DNA of 11,620 nucleotides from Candidatus Tayloriibacteriota bacterium (GTDB lineage: Bacteria > Patescibacteriota > Minisyncoccia > Phycocordibacterales > PALSA-1337), in the NCBI GenBank assembly GCA_026395095.1, contig JAPLZI010000068.1, forward strand, positions 1 to 11,620. The letters are read 5' to 3'. Both the position numbers and the translations under genes were made by a program. Below the pieces are notes generated by a model, which worked only from the letters and a program-made list of their open reading frames with translations, was not told the DNA's origin and did not search any database. Shown here piece after piece: positions 1 through 5,768 of this stretch. Position 1 is the first letter of the stretch. Each line of letters begins with the position of its first letter.

Positions 1-4
1 AGAA

Positions 5-290
5 GTAAGTGGCGCGCCAAGCCGTACACGGTCGCGGACAACATTCTGTGGCTACGACGGAGTAATGGAAGCGCGAGCATGTCCGCTTCTACAGGGTATT
101 GCGGCGAGCTTTACGCTCCCGTCCGTATTGCTCCGTGCACCCATAGTCGTTAATCACGACCAAGGGTGCACTCCCGCAATACCGACGGTAGCTAAGCTCC
201 AATATCATCCGTGGTAAGAAGCGGACATCCACGCGCTTCCTCTACCGCGACCGTGAACCACTTGGCGCGAACAACACGCGTAAAACTTAC
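5..290. repeat. Giant imperfect inverted repeat (possible structured RNA or fold-back element)
   Basis: No convincing gene lies left of vsr; this stretch folds on itself. Pairings read directly from the sequence, outermost first: 5-10 with 285-290 (6 bp), 14-21 with 261-268 (8 bp), 27-37 with 245-255 (11 bp), 67-75 with 232-240 (9 bp), 79-90 with 217-228 (12 bp), 95-104 with 174-183 (10 bp), 135-142 with 164-171 (8 bp), and a terminal hairpin 146-150 with 156-160. About 69 base pairs are perfect within their blocks. They are separated by unequal bulges of 29 nt on the left (38-66) and 33 nt on the right (184-216). A side hairpin GAGC/GCTC sits at 106-118. It is more GC-rich than the flanking genes, and its right arm reaches the last codon and stop of vsr. 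It may be a large non-coding RNA, a fold-back mobile element or a recombination site. No family was recognised, and it may extend left of the window. Confidence 0.75.
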
Positions 291-733
291 CGACGTATCA
301 AACTAGCTATATCGTTTTCATTCATACCTATAAGAGTATGTTCCCAAAGTCGTGTTACAGTCCAACCTTTACCACGCAACGATCGAGTGACATATCTGTC
401 CCTTTTTCTATTTCGTTCAATCTTTAATCTCCAACTATCATTTTTCAGTTTATGTTTCCATCTGGGATATTGCCAGCCATGCCAGAAATCGCTATCGAGA
501 AAAACGCATATTCGTGCTCCTCTAATTAAAAGATCGGGATGTCCCAAAATCTTCTTAGGATGTGGGGTAAAATTCACTTTCTTCCCTCGAAGCACTCGAA
601 AGAAATCAACTTCAAACGAAGTCTTTCTGGAACGGATTCTTGCCATGAGTGCCGATCTCTTTCTTTTTGAGAGTTTATCTCTGGTAGCTTTGGAGCTTAG
701 ATTTCTGCCGAGAAAATTTCTAATCTTACTCAT
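287..733 (-). CDS. vsr: Very short patch repair (Vsr) mismatch endonuclease
   Basis: Vsr enzymes nick DNA 5' of the T in T:G mismatches left by deamination of 5-methylcytosine, starting repair that protects methylated sites from C-to-T mutation. The 148-aa product, near the usual family length, shows the N-terminal signature SALMARIRSRKTSFE (residues 27-41), then GHPDLL with the catalytic Asp at 67. The segment FLDSDFWHG (78-86) corresponds to the family metal/active-site block usually read as GCFWHGH. The C-terminal WRLKIERNRKRD and GWTVTRLWE blocks are also typical. The basic N-terminal extension of about 25 residues is longer than in E. coli Vsr. Its ATG overlaps the end of the endonuclease gene by 8 bp, so it is probably translated by coupling as the third gene of the restriction-modification operon. 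The pairing with a C5-methyltransferase fits the known role. The stop codon lies inside the right arm of the large inverted repeat. Confidence 0.93.
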   Translation of the reverse strand: MSKIRNFLGRNLSSKATRDKLSKRKRSALMARIRSRKTSFEVDFFRVLRGKKVNFTPHPKKILGHPDLLIRGARICVFLDSDFWHGWQYPRWKHKLKNDSWRLKIERNRKRDRYVTRSLRGKGWTVTRLWEHTLIGMNENDIASLIRR

Positions 734-1778
734 TTTTTAATCCTTCATTGAACACAGCGACGGTGTCGGTCTTTTCTCCAGATTCACTAGAATATTTCTC
801 CAACAAGCCAAGCCATGTGTTAAGAGGGGAACCATCGATGTCGATTTTCCAATAGTCGGCAAGCTTTTCTCGAGGCATGTCTTCTACCGTGTTTTTCACT
901 TGTTTAGCTCTCAGAAATAAATTGTAACAAAGTCTCTGAACCGTGATTTTCTTCTTGCCGATTTTTATCTTGACTTGTCCGCCGGCTGTGAAATTATCAC
1001 GCAGACTGGAAGATACGGCGTTGTAGTTCGTTATTAGATAAGCCGCGGCCCTTTCGAATTTAACGCTGCTGTTTCCGAATATTTCGGGGAACAACACCAT
1101 GACTTCATTCGTGAATCTTTCCTTATCCGATTCCTCTAAAGACTTAAAGGATTTTATAACTGGACTGACTGAAACGTCCTCGGCAGTTGGATCAATCCAC
1201 CATAATTCCTCCCCCTCTTTTAACTGACTTCTATAGTATTTTTTCAGTCTCTTGATCGGGCTCTGTTCTTGTCTAAAAGTTTCGTAAGAAACGCCGAGCT
1301 TATCGAAGATCGATTTTCCGTTCGGCAAGTTCATGTCAATTTTGTATCTCGGAGAATGAGTGACGCCAACCTCATACATGCATTCCTCGTATTTGCGATA
1401 CTTTGCTTCAAAATGGTCTCCGAATTTACCGAAAAATAGATATATAGTTTTGACATCTTCGACTCTAGTTGTTTCAAGAACGCTATTACCTGTAGATACC
1501 CACTTATCGCCAATAGTCATCTTTACTTCAACCCCGTAAAGCTTTTTGGCGATTATGTCCGGAAAGGCGTGAGCACCTGTTTGCTCGACATGACCTTCAA
1601 ATTCGCTTCCGATTGCCGACTTAACCATTTGTGCAAAAACCAAATCCTCAAAAGATTCGCCGTTCATTCCCGAAGGAAGACCTTTATTTTTTAGGTAAGC
1701 TTCGATTTCCTGCTTCGTGCTTTCAAGCAAGGACAGGAATTCTTTCTCCGATACCTCGTGTTTGTTTACGTATATCAT
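726..1778 (-). CDS. Type II restriction endonuclease, PD-(D/E)XK fold
   Basis: This 350-aa protein sits directly behind a C5-cytosine methyltransferase and in front of Vsr, the classical place of the cognate restriction enzyme. Residues 73-86 contain PD, then nine residues, then E-V-K (Asp74, Glu84, Lys86), the PD-(D/E)XK nuclease pattern. It follows FEGHVEQTGAHAF and precedes MTIGDKW. The rest shows no second recognisable domain, no membrane segment and no helicase motif, as expected for a one-piece type II enzyme. Its start overlaps the methyltransferase 3' end by 56 bp in another frame, an unusually long overlap; a later start (for example a TTG near 1730) would shorten it without losing the catalytic core. 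Delayed translation behind the methyltransferase would help the host become modified first (inference). The recognition sequence cannot be read from the protein. The assignment rests on motif plus neighbourhood. Confidence 0.82.
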   Translation of the reverse strand: MIYVNKHEVSEKEFLSLLESTKQEIEAYLKNKGLPSGMNGESFEDLVFAQMVKSAIGSEFEGHVEQTGAHAFPDIIAKKLYGVEVKMTIGDKWVSTGNSVLETTRVEDVKTIYLFFGKFGDHFEAKYRKYEECMYEVGVTHSPRYKIDMNLPNGKSIFDKLGVSYETFRQEQSPIKRLKKYYRSQLKEGEELWWIDPTAEDVSVSPVIKSFKSLEESDKERFTNEVMVLFPEIFGNSSVKFERAAAYLITNYNAVSSSLRDNFTAGGQVKIKIGKKKITVQRLCYNLFLRAKQVKNTVEDMPREKLADYWKIDIDGSPLNTWLGLLEKYSSESGEKTDTVAVFNEGLKNE

Positions 1779-2769
1779 TTTTGTTTAAATGTTTATCCAA
1801 AAACTTTTCGACGGCGGTCGCCAAATGCCATCCTAATACGGGCGGCACCGCGTTTCCGATTTGTTTATAAGCGCTTGAAGTGGAAGGGTAAAAGATGAAG
1901 TCGTCGGGAAACGTCTGTATTCTAGCCGCTTCACGAGCGGATAACCTTCGCTTTCCATTCCAATGCCATTCGATATTACCATGATGTTCGGCTCTCATGG
2001 TAGGGGCAATTTTTCCGCGTTCAGTCACGGTGTTTCCTTGAGTTCCTTTGAACATTTTAGCCTTTGACCAGAAATGATTATCGATTGCCCCCTCTTTTTT
2101 ACCGGACAGGTCGCCAATTGCTTCTACCAAGGTAACCCATCTATTTTTCGCATGAGTCGGATTTGGATATTCAAACGCCGGCAATCCTCTTCTCTTGTCG
2201 GTGCCCACGATTATAACGCGTTCGCGGTTTTGTGGAATTCCGAAATCAGCGGCATGATGCAATTTGTGAACTACTTCGTATCCTAAATCGCTAAAATCTT
2301 TTTTTATGATTTCTATCGCTTCACCGTTATTCATGCTCAATAGTCCCTTAACGTTTTCGGCCAGAAAGATGGCCGGTCTTAGTCTTCTGACCGTTTCAAC
2401 CATGCTTCTGTAAAGTACGCCACGCTTACCTTCGAATCCTTCTCGTTTGCCGGCGAGACTAAAATCTTGACATGGGAATCCTCCCAATACGATGTCAGCT
2501 TGTTCCGGCATTCTTGGGCTAAGCATGTCGGGATATTCATCCTTCAATAATTTAACGATATCTCCGCACACGATAGGGTCTTTGAGGTTTTTCGAGTAAG
2601 TTAAACAAGCGTTTTCGTCAAAATCATTGGCCCATACTATATCAAAATCTTTTGGGCGATAGGTTCTTCCCAATACCTTAAATCCACCCTTAAAACCAAG
2701 ATCAAGGCCTCCGCATCCGGAGAACAGGGAGACGACGATTAATTTTTTCGACGGTGAATTTGTTTTCAT
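1723..2769 (-). CDS. DNA (cytosine-5-)-methyltransferase of a type II restriction-modification system
   Basis: The enzyme transfers a methyl group from S-adenosylmethionine to C5 of cytosine in the target site, shielding host DNA from the adjacent endonuclease. All main C5-MTase motifs are present in order (numbering from this start): FSGCGGLDLGF (motif I, SAM binding, about 16-26), GGFPCQDFS (motif IV, catalytic Cys about 100), ENVKGL (motif VI, about 138), QNRERV (motif VIII, about 180) and QIGNAVPP (motif X, about 305). A short target-recognition region of about 90 residues lies between VIII and IX. The total of 348 aa is normal. The start at 2769 is preferred to the ATG at 2778, because the latter overlaps the TATAAT of the apparent promoter, while 2769 is 7 nt beyond that box. 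The 3' end overlaps the endonuclease start by 56 bp. Confidence 0.95.
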   Translation of the reverse strand: MKTNSPSKKLIVVSLFSGCGGLDLGFKGGFKVLGRTYRPKDFDIVWANDFDENACLTYSKNLKDPIVCGDIVKLLKDEYPDMLSPRMPEQADIVLGGFPCQDFSLAGKREGFEGKRGVLYRSMVETVRRLRPAIFLAENVKGLLSMNNGEAIEIIKKDFSDLGYEVVHKLHHAADFGIPQNRERVIIVGTDKRRGLPAFEYPNPTHAKNRWVTLVEAIGDLSGKKEGAIDNHFWSKAKMFKGTQGNTVTERGKIAPTMRAEHHGNIEWHWNGKRRLSAREAARIQTFPDDFIFYPSTSSAYKQIGNAVPPVLGWHLATAVEKFLDKHLNKNDIRKQTRGIGERIPVLA

Positions 2770-2776
2770 TGCAAGC

Positions 2777-2785
2777 ATTATACCA
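2777..2785 (-). promoter_or_regulatory. Extended -10 promoter of the restriction-modification operon (probably leaderless)
   Basis: On the minus strand TGG-TATAAT is followed by 7 nt and then ATG at 2769. The predicted transcript start falls at or next to that ATG, so the mRNA would be leaderless. The upstream region is T-rich with no clear -35 box, which extended -10 promoters tolerate. Confidence 0.65.
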
Positions 2786-2896
2786 AAAAAACAAAAAACA
2801 ATCTCTTGATTATATGTAAAATGACATAGTCTTTAGAGGCAATCTTACCCGGTATATGCCAAAAGACTTGGAGAAGCTGCGGAAAAGGAAATAGCG

Positions 2897-3211
2897 CTAT
2901 CTCGGTGTTATTATTCCCTGAGTAATCTCATTGATTAAGCCATGTTCAAAATATGAGAATGGTAAAGTTCCATTACCTTTATCTCCCCAGTCCTTCCCCC
3001 AAGAGTTCCTAAAATAAAAACATTTCTCTTCTCTCGAATATTTGTAGATACAGACACAATGAGAGCCAATCTTTCTCTCACCTATTTGAGGTAATGGAAC
3101 ATGGCCGTCTTTAGCCGAATAAATACTTTCAAAGCAGTCAAACGCTATGATAATAGGGGCTTGAGATAGGGCTCTAATGCAGGCCTCAATTGTAGATTCG
3201 TAATCATCCAT
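2897..3211 (-). CDS. Papain-like (C1) cysteine peptidase C-terminal half, lacking the catalytic Cys region
   Basis: From the ATG at 3211 the product is 104 aa. It matches only the C-terminal half of a papain-fold peptidase: IGSHCVCIYKYS with the candidate active-site His (about residue 51), then FRNSWGKDWGDKGNGTLPFSYFE with the candidate Asn (about 69). The segment up to residue 30 aligns by eye with the middle of the upstream protein (ALSQAPIIIAFDCFESI versus AITKAYGIGFDFDIFESI), so it looks like a partial tandem duplicate. The N-terminal half that would carry the nucleophilic Cys is absent, so peptidase activity alone is unlikely. Its start overlaps the stop of the upstream gene (ATGGATGA), implying coupled translation. 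An in-frame ATG at 3253 would add 14 residues of no recognised family. It may be a decaying fragment or a retained non-catalytic module. Confidence 0.65.
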   Translation of the reverse strand: MDDYESTIEACIRALSQAPIIIAFDCFESIYSAKDGHVPLPQIGERKIGSHCVCIYKYSREEKCFYFRNSWGKDWGDKGNGTLPFSYFEHGLINEITQGIITPR

Positions 3212-4196
3212 GATATTTATTATAGTCGATTTCGACTCTATAAACGGAATCACGATATCGTGAATTATCTTCTGTTAGCGTAAATCCATTTTTCTTGAAG
3301 AATGCTTTAACTTGTTCCTCTCGGTCATTGATAATATCTTGAGCCCCTATCCACCCTGTCAATTTTGAGAAACCGCTTGATCTTAATCCTCTGCCAACAT
3401 GCTTGATAACTGTAGTTCCAATTTCTTGATTCTGATACTGAGGCAAAATATAGAATTCCTCCAGTTCCATATGTTTTTCATCAATAGGACTCATATGTAC
3501 ACAGCCCACTCGGAGATTTCTTAGGTAAATATCAATTACATATAATGGATACTTACTATACCGCAGAGAAGGATATGAGGCATGATGTATATCAATAACT
3601 ACTTTCTTCTTTGTCTTCAGACTGTATTTTTTTGTCTCGATAGGATTATCATGACCAACAGCCCAGGCTGCTGATACAAGACCTTGCTCAAAGTAGTTGA
3701 ACGGGATGTAACCTCGACCATTATCACCCCATTCAGCTCCCCAACTGTTTATAAAATGGAAGAATCTTTCATTTCCATCTGCCGCGGAATATCCACTGAC
3801 GTAGACTGAGTGTGAACCAAGACACTTTTCTCCTATTTTAGGTAAACTAATACGTCCTTGCGGTACTGTTCTAATACTTTCAAAAATATCAAAATCAAAA
3901 CCAATTCCATATGCTTTTGTAATTGCATACATGCAATCCTCGAGAGAATACAATCTTTGGTAATAATCAATTTTATATTTTTCAGCATCTAAGAATGCAG
4001 CAATTGGTATCCTGGAATATTTTGAGTACTCCTCTTCCAGAAGTGTATTGTCAGTAGGATAAACCTCTTCTCTGCAACTGCCATAAAGTTTGTGAGCTCT
4101 CATACCCCATAGTCCAGTCGTGCCACCACTGGCGATGCCGTCTAGGCTTTTTGAGATTGCATATCCAAATTGTGGTGAAAAATTAATGAATTCCAT
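3204..4196 (-). CDS. N-terminally truncated papain-like peptidase fused to a GNAT acetyltransferase domain
   Basis: This 330-aa protein has two parts. Residues 1-180 match a C1 peptidase from just after the catalytic helix: NFSPQFGYA (5-13), a Gly-rich GGTTGLWGMRAHKLYGSC (24-41), SHSVYVSGYS with candidate His129, and FINSWGAEWGDNGRGYIPF with candidate Asn150. Residues about 195-330 look like a GNAT N-acetyltransferase, with EEFYILPQYQNQEIG (acetyl-CoA loop, QNQEIG at 255-260) and FFKKNGF near the end. The Cys-bearing segment normally preceding SPQF is missing. Upstream in frame there is a TGA 25-27 nt before the ATG and no other usual start between, so the loss is real in this sequence. The gene is divergent from the 4235 gene, with 38 bp between them, and coupled to a second partial copy downstream. 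The GNAT substrate is unknown. It could be a pseudogene of a longer peptidase, or a repurposed binding domain. Confidence 0.7.
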   Translation of the reverse strand: MEFINFSPQFGYAISKSLDGIASGGTTGLWGMRAHKLYGSCREEVYPTDNTLLEEEYSKYSRIPIAAFLDAEKYKIDYYQRLYSLEDCMYAITKAYGIGFDFDIFESIRTVPQGRISLPKIGEKCLGSHSVYVSGYSAADGNERFFHFINSWGAEWGDNGRGYIPFNYFEQGLVSAAWAVGHDNPIETKKYSLKTKKKVVIDIHHASYPSLRYSKYPLYVIDIYLRNLRVGCVHMSPIDEKHMELEEFYILPQYQNQEIGTTVIKHVGRGLRSSGFSKLTGWIGAQDIINDREEQVKAFFKKNGFTLTEDNSRYRDSVYRVEIDYNKYHG

Positions 4197-4213
4197 ATAA
4201 TCTAAGATTAACG

Positions 4214-4219
4214 TATAAT
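4214..4219 (+). promoter_or_regulatory. -10 box TATAAT for the 4235 gene
   Basis: A perfect TATAAT sits 15 nt before the ATG at 4235, in the 38-bp gap between the divergent peptidase-like gene and this gene. The leader would be about 8-9 nt, with no room for a normal ribosome binding site. No good -35 hexamer is visible. Confidence 0.45.
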
Positions 4220-4234
4220 ATCAAATACTTCACT

Positions 4235-4831
4235 ATGCCAATAGTTACTATACATGTAAAAAATAAGGCAAATAACAAAGACCTACTCGATTCTACAAAA
4301 AAAGAAATCGGGGACTCAGTTATTTTTGATATTGAAAAACCTCCAAGAGGACCGATAGTTTCTAAAGCCCCACTAGGTATTCCTGAAATCAAAGAGGCGC
4401 TGGAATATATTAGGCAATTACTTTACGCGGATACACTGGTCACGATGGCGGTCTCAGGGATTATTGGTAATGTCGCATGGGGTGCATTTATTAAGGCGAT
4501 AACGCCACTCAAAAAATTCTTTACTTCTAATAACAGACAGAAAGGAAATGCTTGGGGTCTCAAGATCGAAGTTAAGAGGGTAACAGACGAAAAACGAGAA
4601 CAGACATTTAATTTCTATCTTGATAATATTTCCGAGGGGAAACTTTTTGATGCAATAGGCCAGATAGAAGATAAGATACAGAGTATCACCACCACGTTAG
4701 GAAGTGGCTACATAGATCGATTAAAAAATATTGGTTTTAAATACGATGTTATTACTAATGAATGGAAGATGATCGGTGCCGAAAAGTTTGACGGTGACAT
4801 AGAAGCTCCACCATCAGACAAGAGCAATTAA
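4235..4831 (+). CDS. Uncharacterised protein with a central hydrophobic segment (possibly EACC1-like)
   Basis: The 198-aa product is not recognised with certainty. An N-terminal beta-rich stretch (MPIVTIHVKNK) leads into a Pro/Gly-containing linker (about 34-50). Then comes a helix PEIKEALEYIRQLLYA, a hydrophobic segment from about 68 to 92 (TLVTMAVSGIIGNVAWGAF), and a basic PLKKFF region. A domain follows with strand-like LKIEVKRV and FNFYLDN. A polar, acidic C-terminal tail ends the protein. The order of strand, linker, single hydrophobic segment and strand resembles the effector-associated component EACC1 found next to peptidases in predicted conflict systems. That comparison is from memory and architecture only. 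The gene is divergent from the papain-like/GNAT gene with a 38-bp shared intergenic region, so the two may be co-regulated. The protein is probably membrane-associated. No catalytic motif was seen. Confidence 0.7.
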   Translation: MPIVTIHVKNKANNKDLLDSTKKEIGDSVIFDIEKPPRGPIVSKAPLGIPEIKEALEYIRQLLYADTLVTMAVSGIIGNVAWGAFIKAITPLKKFFTSNNRQKGNAWGLKIEVKRVTDEKREQTFNFYLDNISEGKLFDAIGQIEDKIQSITTTLGSGYIDRLKNIGFKYDVITNEWKMIGAEKFDGDIEAPPSDKSN

Positions 4832-4893
4832 TTTAGACTTTCTCAAAATTTGCTTTACTAAATTGATGCCAGGTATATATTTCAGCAATGATC

Positions 4894-4923
4894 TGTTTCC
4901 AATCCTGTATAATGTGGGTCACA
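4894..4923 (+). repeat. Intergenic repeat copy R1 (left part, interrupted)
   Basis: TGTTTCCAAT at 4894-4903, a TATAAT at 4908-4913 and GGGTCACA at 4916-4923 correspond to the ends of the repeat seen at 5710 and 6293. The matching right-hand part (GGGTCACAGATTT) resumes at 5068-5080, after a structured insertion. The TATAAT would start a transcript near 4920, making the insertion a 5' leader of the HAD gene. Confidence 0.55.
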
Positions 4924-5075
4924 CGAGCGTAGCGAGTGTGAGCCTAAGCTCGCACCTGCGTGCGAGCGTCGGGGAGTCGAAAGGACTTTCGATGTTTGTG
5001 AGGACGAGTATGTCGAGTCCGAACAAACTAGAAAGTCACTTGGCGACGTAGTCGCCGACTCCCCGTAGGGTCACA
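4916..5075 (+). ncRNA. GC-rich multi-hairpin element flanked by 8-bp direct repeats
   Basis: The direct repeat GGGTCACA occurs at 4916-4923 and 5068-5075. Between and including these are clear stems. Stem A is 4919-4924 with 4936-4941, then a tandem GA/GA mismatch, GC/GC and a GTA loop. Stem B is 4948-4955 with 4960-4967 (8 bp, loop CTGC). Stem C is 4970-4979 with 5056-5065 (10 bp) and encloses two inner arms. Arm D is 4984-4990 with 5031-5037, continued by 4994-4999 with 5023-5028, a tandem GA/GA, GGAC/GTCC, another tandem GA/GA and a closing G-C pair. Arm E is 5042-5047 with 5051-5056 (loop GTA), sharing one base with stem C. It ends 8 nt before the HAD start codon, so it could be a structured 5' leader. 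The flanking repeats instead suggest an inserted REP/MITE-like element. No named RNA family was recognised. Confidence 0.7.
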
Positions 5076-5080
5076 GATTT
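5068..5080 (+). repeat. Intergenic repeat copy R1 (right part)
   Basis: GGGTCACAGATTT is identical to the core of copy R3 at 6315-6327 and close to R2 (GTCACAGAATT at 5741-5751). It is followed directly by ATAATG, in which the HAD start codon lies. The start codon overlaps a TATAAT, so this copy cannot promote the gene itself with that box. Confidence 0.6.
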
Positions 5081-5083
5081 ATA

Positions 5084-5704
5084 ATGAAAACCAAACCAAT
5101 TATTGCAATCGATATTGATGATGTTATTGCAGCAAATGCGCCCGCGTTTATAGAATTTAGTAATCAGAGATTCGGAACACATTTAACAACAGATGATTAT
5201 CATGAACGTTGGGCTGAATTGTGGAAAGTAGATCACGAAGAAGCCGAAAGGCGTTCCAGTGAATTTCATGAATCTGGTCACGTTTATACGTACAAAGTTA
5301 TCCCCGGAGCTCAGGAAGTTCTCAAGGATCTAAAGATTCGATTTAAATTGGTATTAATAACTAGCAGGCGTTTGTCCATAGAGAAGCTGACTAGAAGTTG
5401 GATAGAGAAGTATTATTCTGAAATATTTGATGATGTCGTATTTGCCGGATTCTTTGATACTCCCGGTAAGGACAGGCTCAAGTTAACCAAGGCGTCACTG
5501 GCAAAAAATGCTGAAGCAGATTTTTTGATTGACGATCAACTAAAGCATGTTGAAGCCGCGGCTTCTATAGGAATAAAAGGTCTTCTCTTTGGTGAATATT
5601 CTTGGAACAAAAAAGAAGAATTATCTCTGAATGTAGTGAGAGTTAGGGACTGGAATGAGATTTTGGAGTATTTTAAAAAGTATGAAATTTCAAAAGAATA
5701 CTAA
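5084..5704 (+). CDS. HAD-superfamily phosphatase, 5'(3')-deoxyribonucleotidase (NT5C)-like
   Basis: HAD phosphatases hydrolyse phosphate esters through an aspartyl-phosphate intermediate. This 206-aa protein has motif I IDIDDVI (nucleophile Asp10, acid/base Asp12), motif II LVLITSRR (Thr93 or Ser94), a Lys/Arg-rich motif III around GKDRLKLTK (about 129-137) and motif IV FLIDDQ (about 147-152). The helical insertion after motif I (FIEFSNQRFG...WAELWKVD) acts as the cap and fits the NT5C subgroup, which dephosphorylates nucleoside monophosphates. The precise substrate cannot be set from sequence. The start at 5084 is needed to include the N-terminal strand before Asp10. No Shine-Dalgarno sequence precedes it; a structured region ends 8 nt upstream. 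The next gene downstream is a 2H phosphoesterase separated by a copy of the same intergenic repeat, so the two look like neighbouring cassettes rather than one tight operon. Confidence 0.85.
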   Translation: MKTKPIIAIDIDDVIAANAPAFIEFSNQRFGTHLTTDDYHERWAELWKVDHEEAERRSSEFHESGHVYTYKVIPGAQEVLKDLKIRFKLVLITSRRLSIEKLTRSWIEKYYSEIFDDVVFAGFFDTPGKDRLKLTKASLAKNAEADFLIDDQLKHVEAAASIGIKGLLFGEYSWNKKEELSLNVVRVRDWNEILEYFKKYEISKEY

Positions 5705-5709
5705 CGACA

Positions 5710-5762
5710 TGGTTCCAATATCCACTAACGAGGAACTAGAGTCACAGAATTGGTGTTAAAAT
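5710..5762 (+). repeat. Intergenic repeat copy R2 with extended -10 promoter
   Basis: TGGTTCCAAT (5710-5719), CACTAACGAGG (5724-5733), GTCACAGAATT (5741-5751) and TGTTAAAAT (5754-5762) align block for block with copy R3 at 6293-6338. This copy carries about seven extra bases before GTCACA. TGT-TAAAAT is an extended -10 box, and its predicted start lands on the ATG at 5769, suggesting a leaderless transcript of the 2H gene. Confidence 0.7.
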
Positions 5763-5768
5763 AAATGA

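Noticed and set aside
387..740. Plus-strand open frame of 117 codons across vsr
   Set aside because: It lies antisense to a clear Vsr gene and encodes a hydrophobic, Cys/Phe-rich product of no family.
2856..2894. Short plus-strand frame MPKDLEKLRKRK
   Set aside because: Twelve codons with no promoter, neighbour or family support; could be a remnant but cannot be shown.
4863..5051. Plus-strand frame of 62 codons before the HAD gene
   Set aside because: It runs through the hairpin element; the composition is dictated by the palindromes.
4908..5075. Hammerhead or other self-cleaving ribozyme, suggested by tandem GA pairs
   Set aside because: The conserved CUGAUGA and GAAA core with a cleavage site could not be placed around a three-way junction.
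5701..5762. Integron attC-like site in the spacer (CTAAC at one end, GTTAAAA at the other)
   Set aside because: The inner arms do not form the required paired L and R boxes, and R3 lacks both end motifs. No integron integrase is in view.
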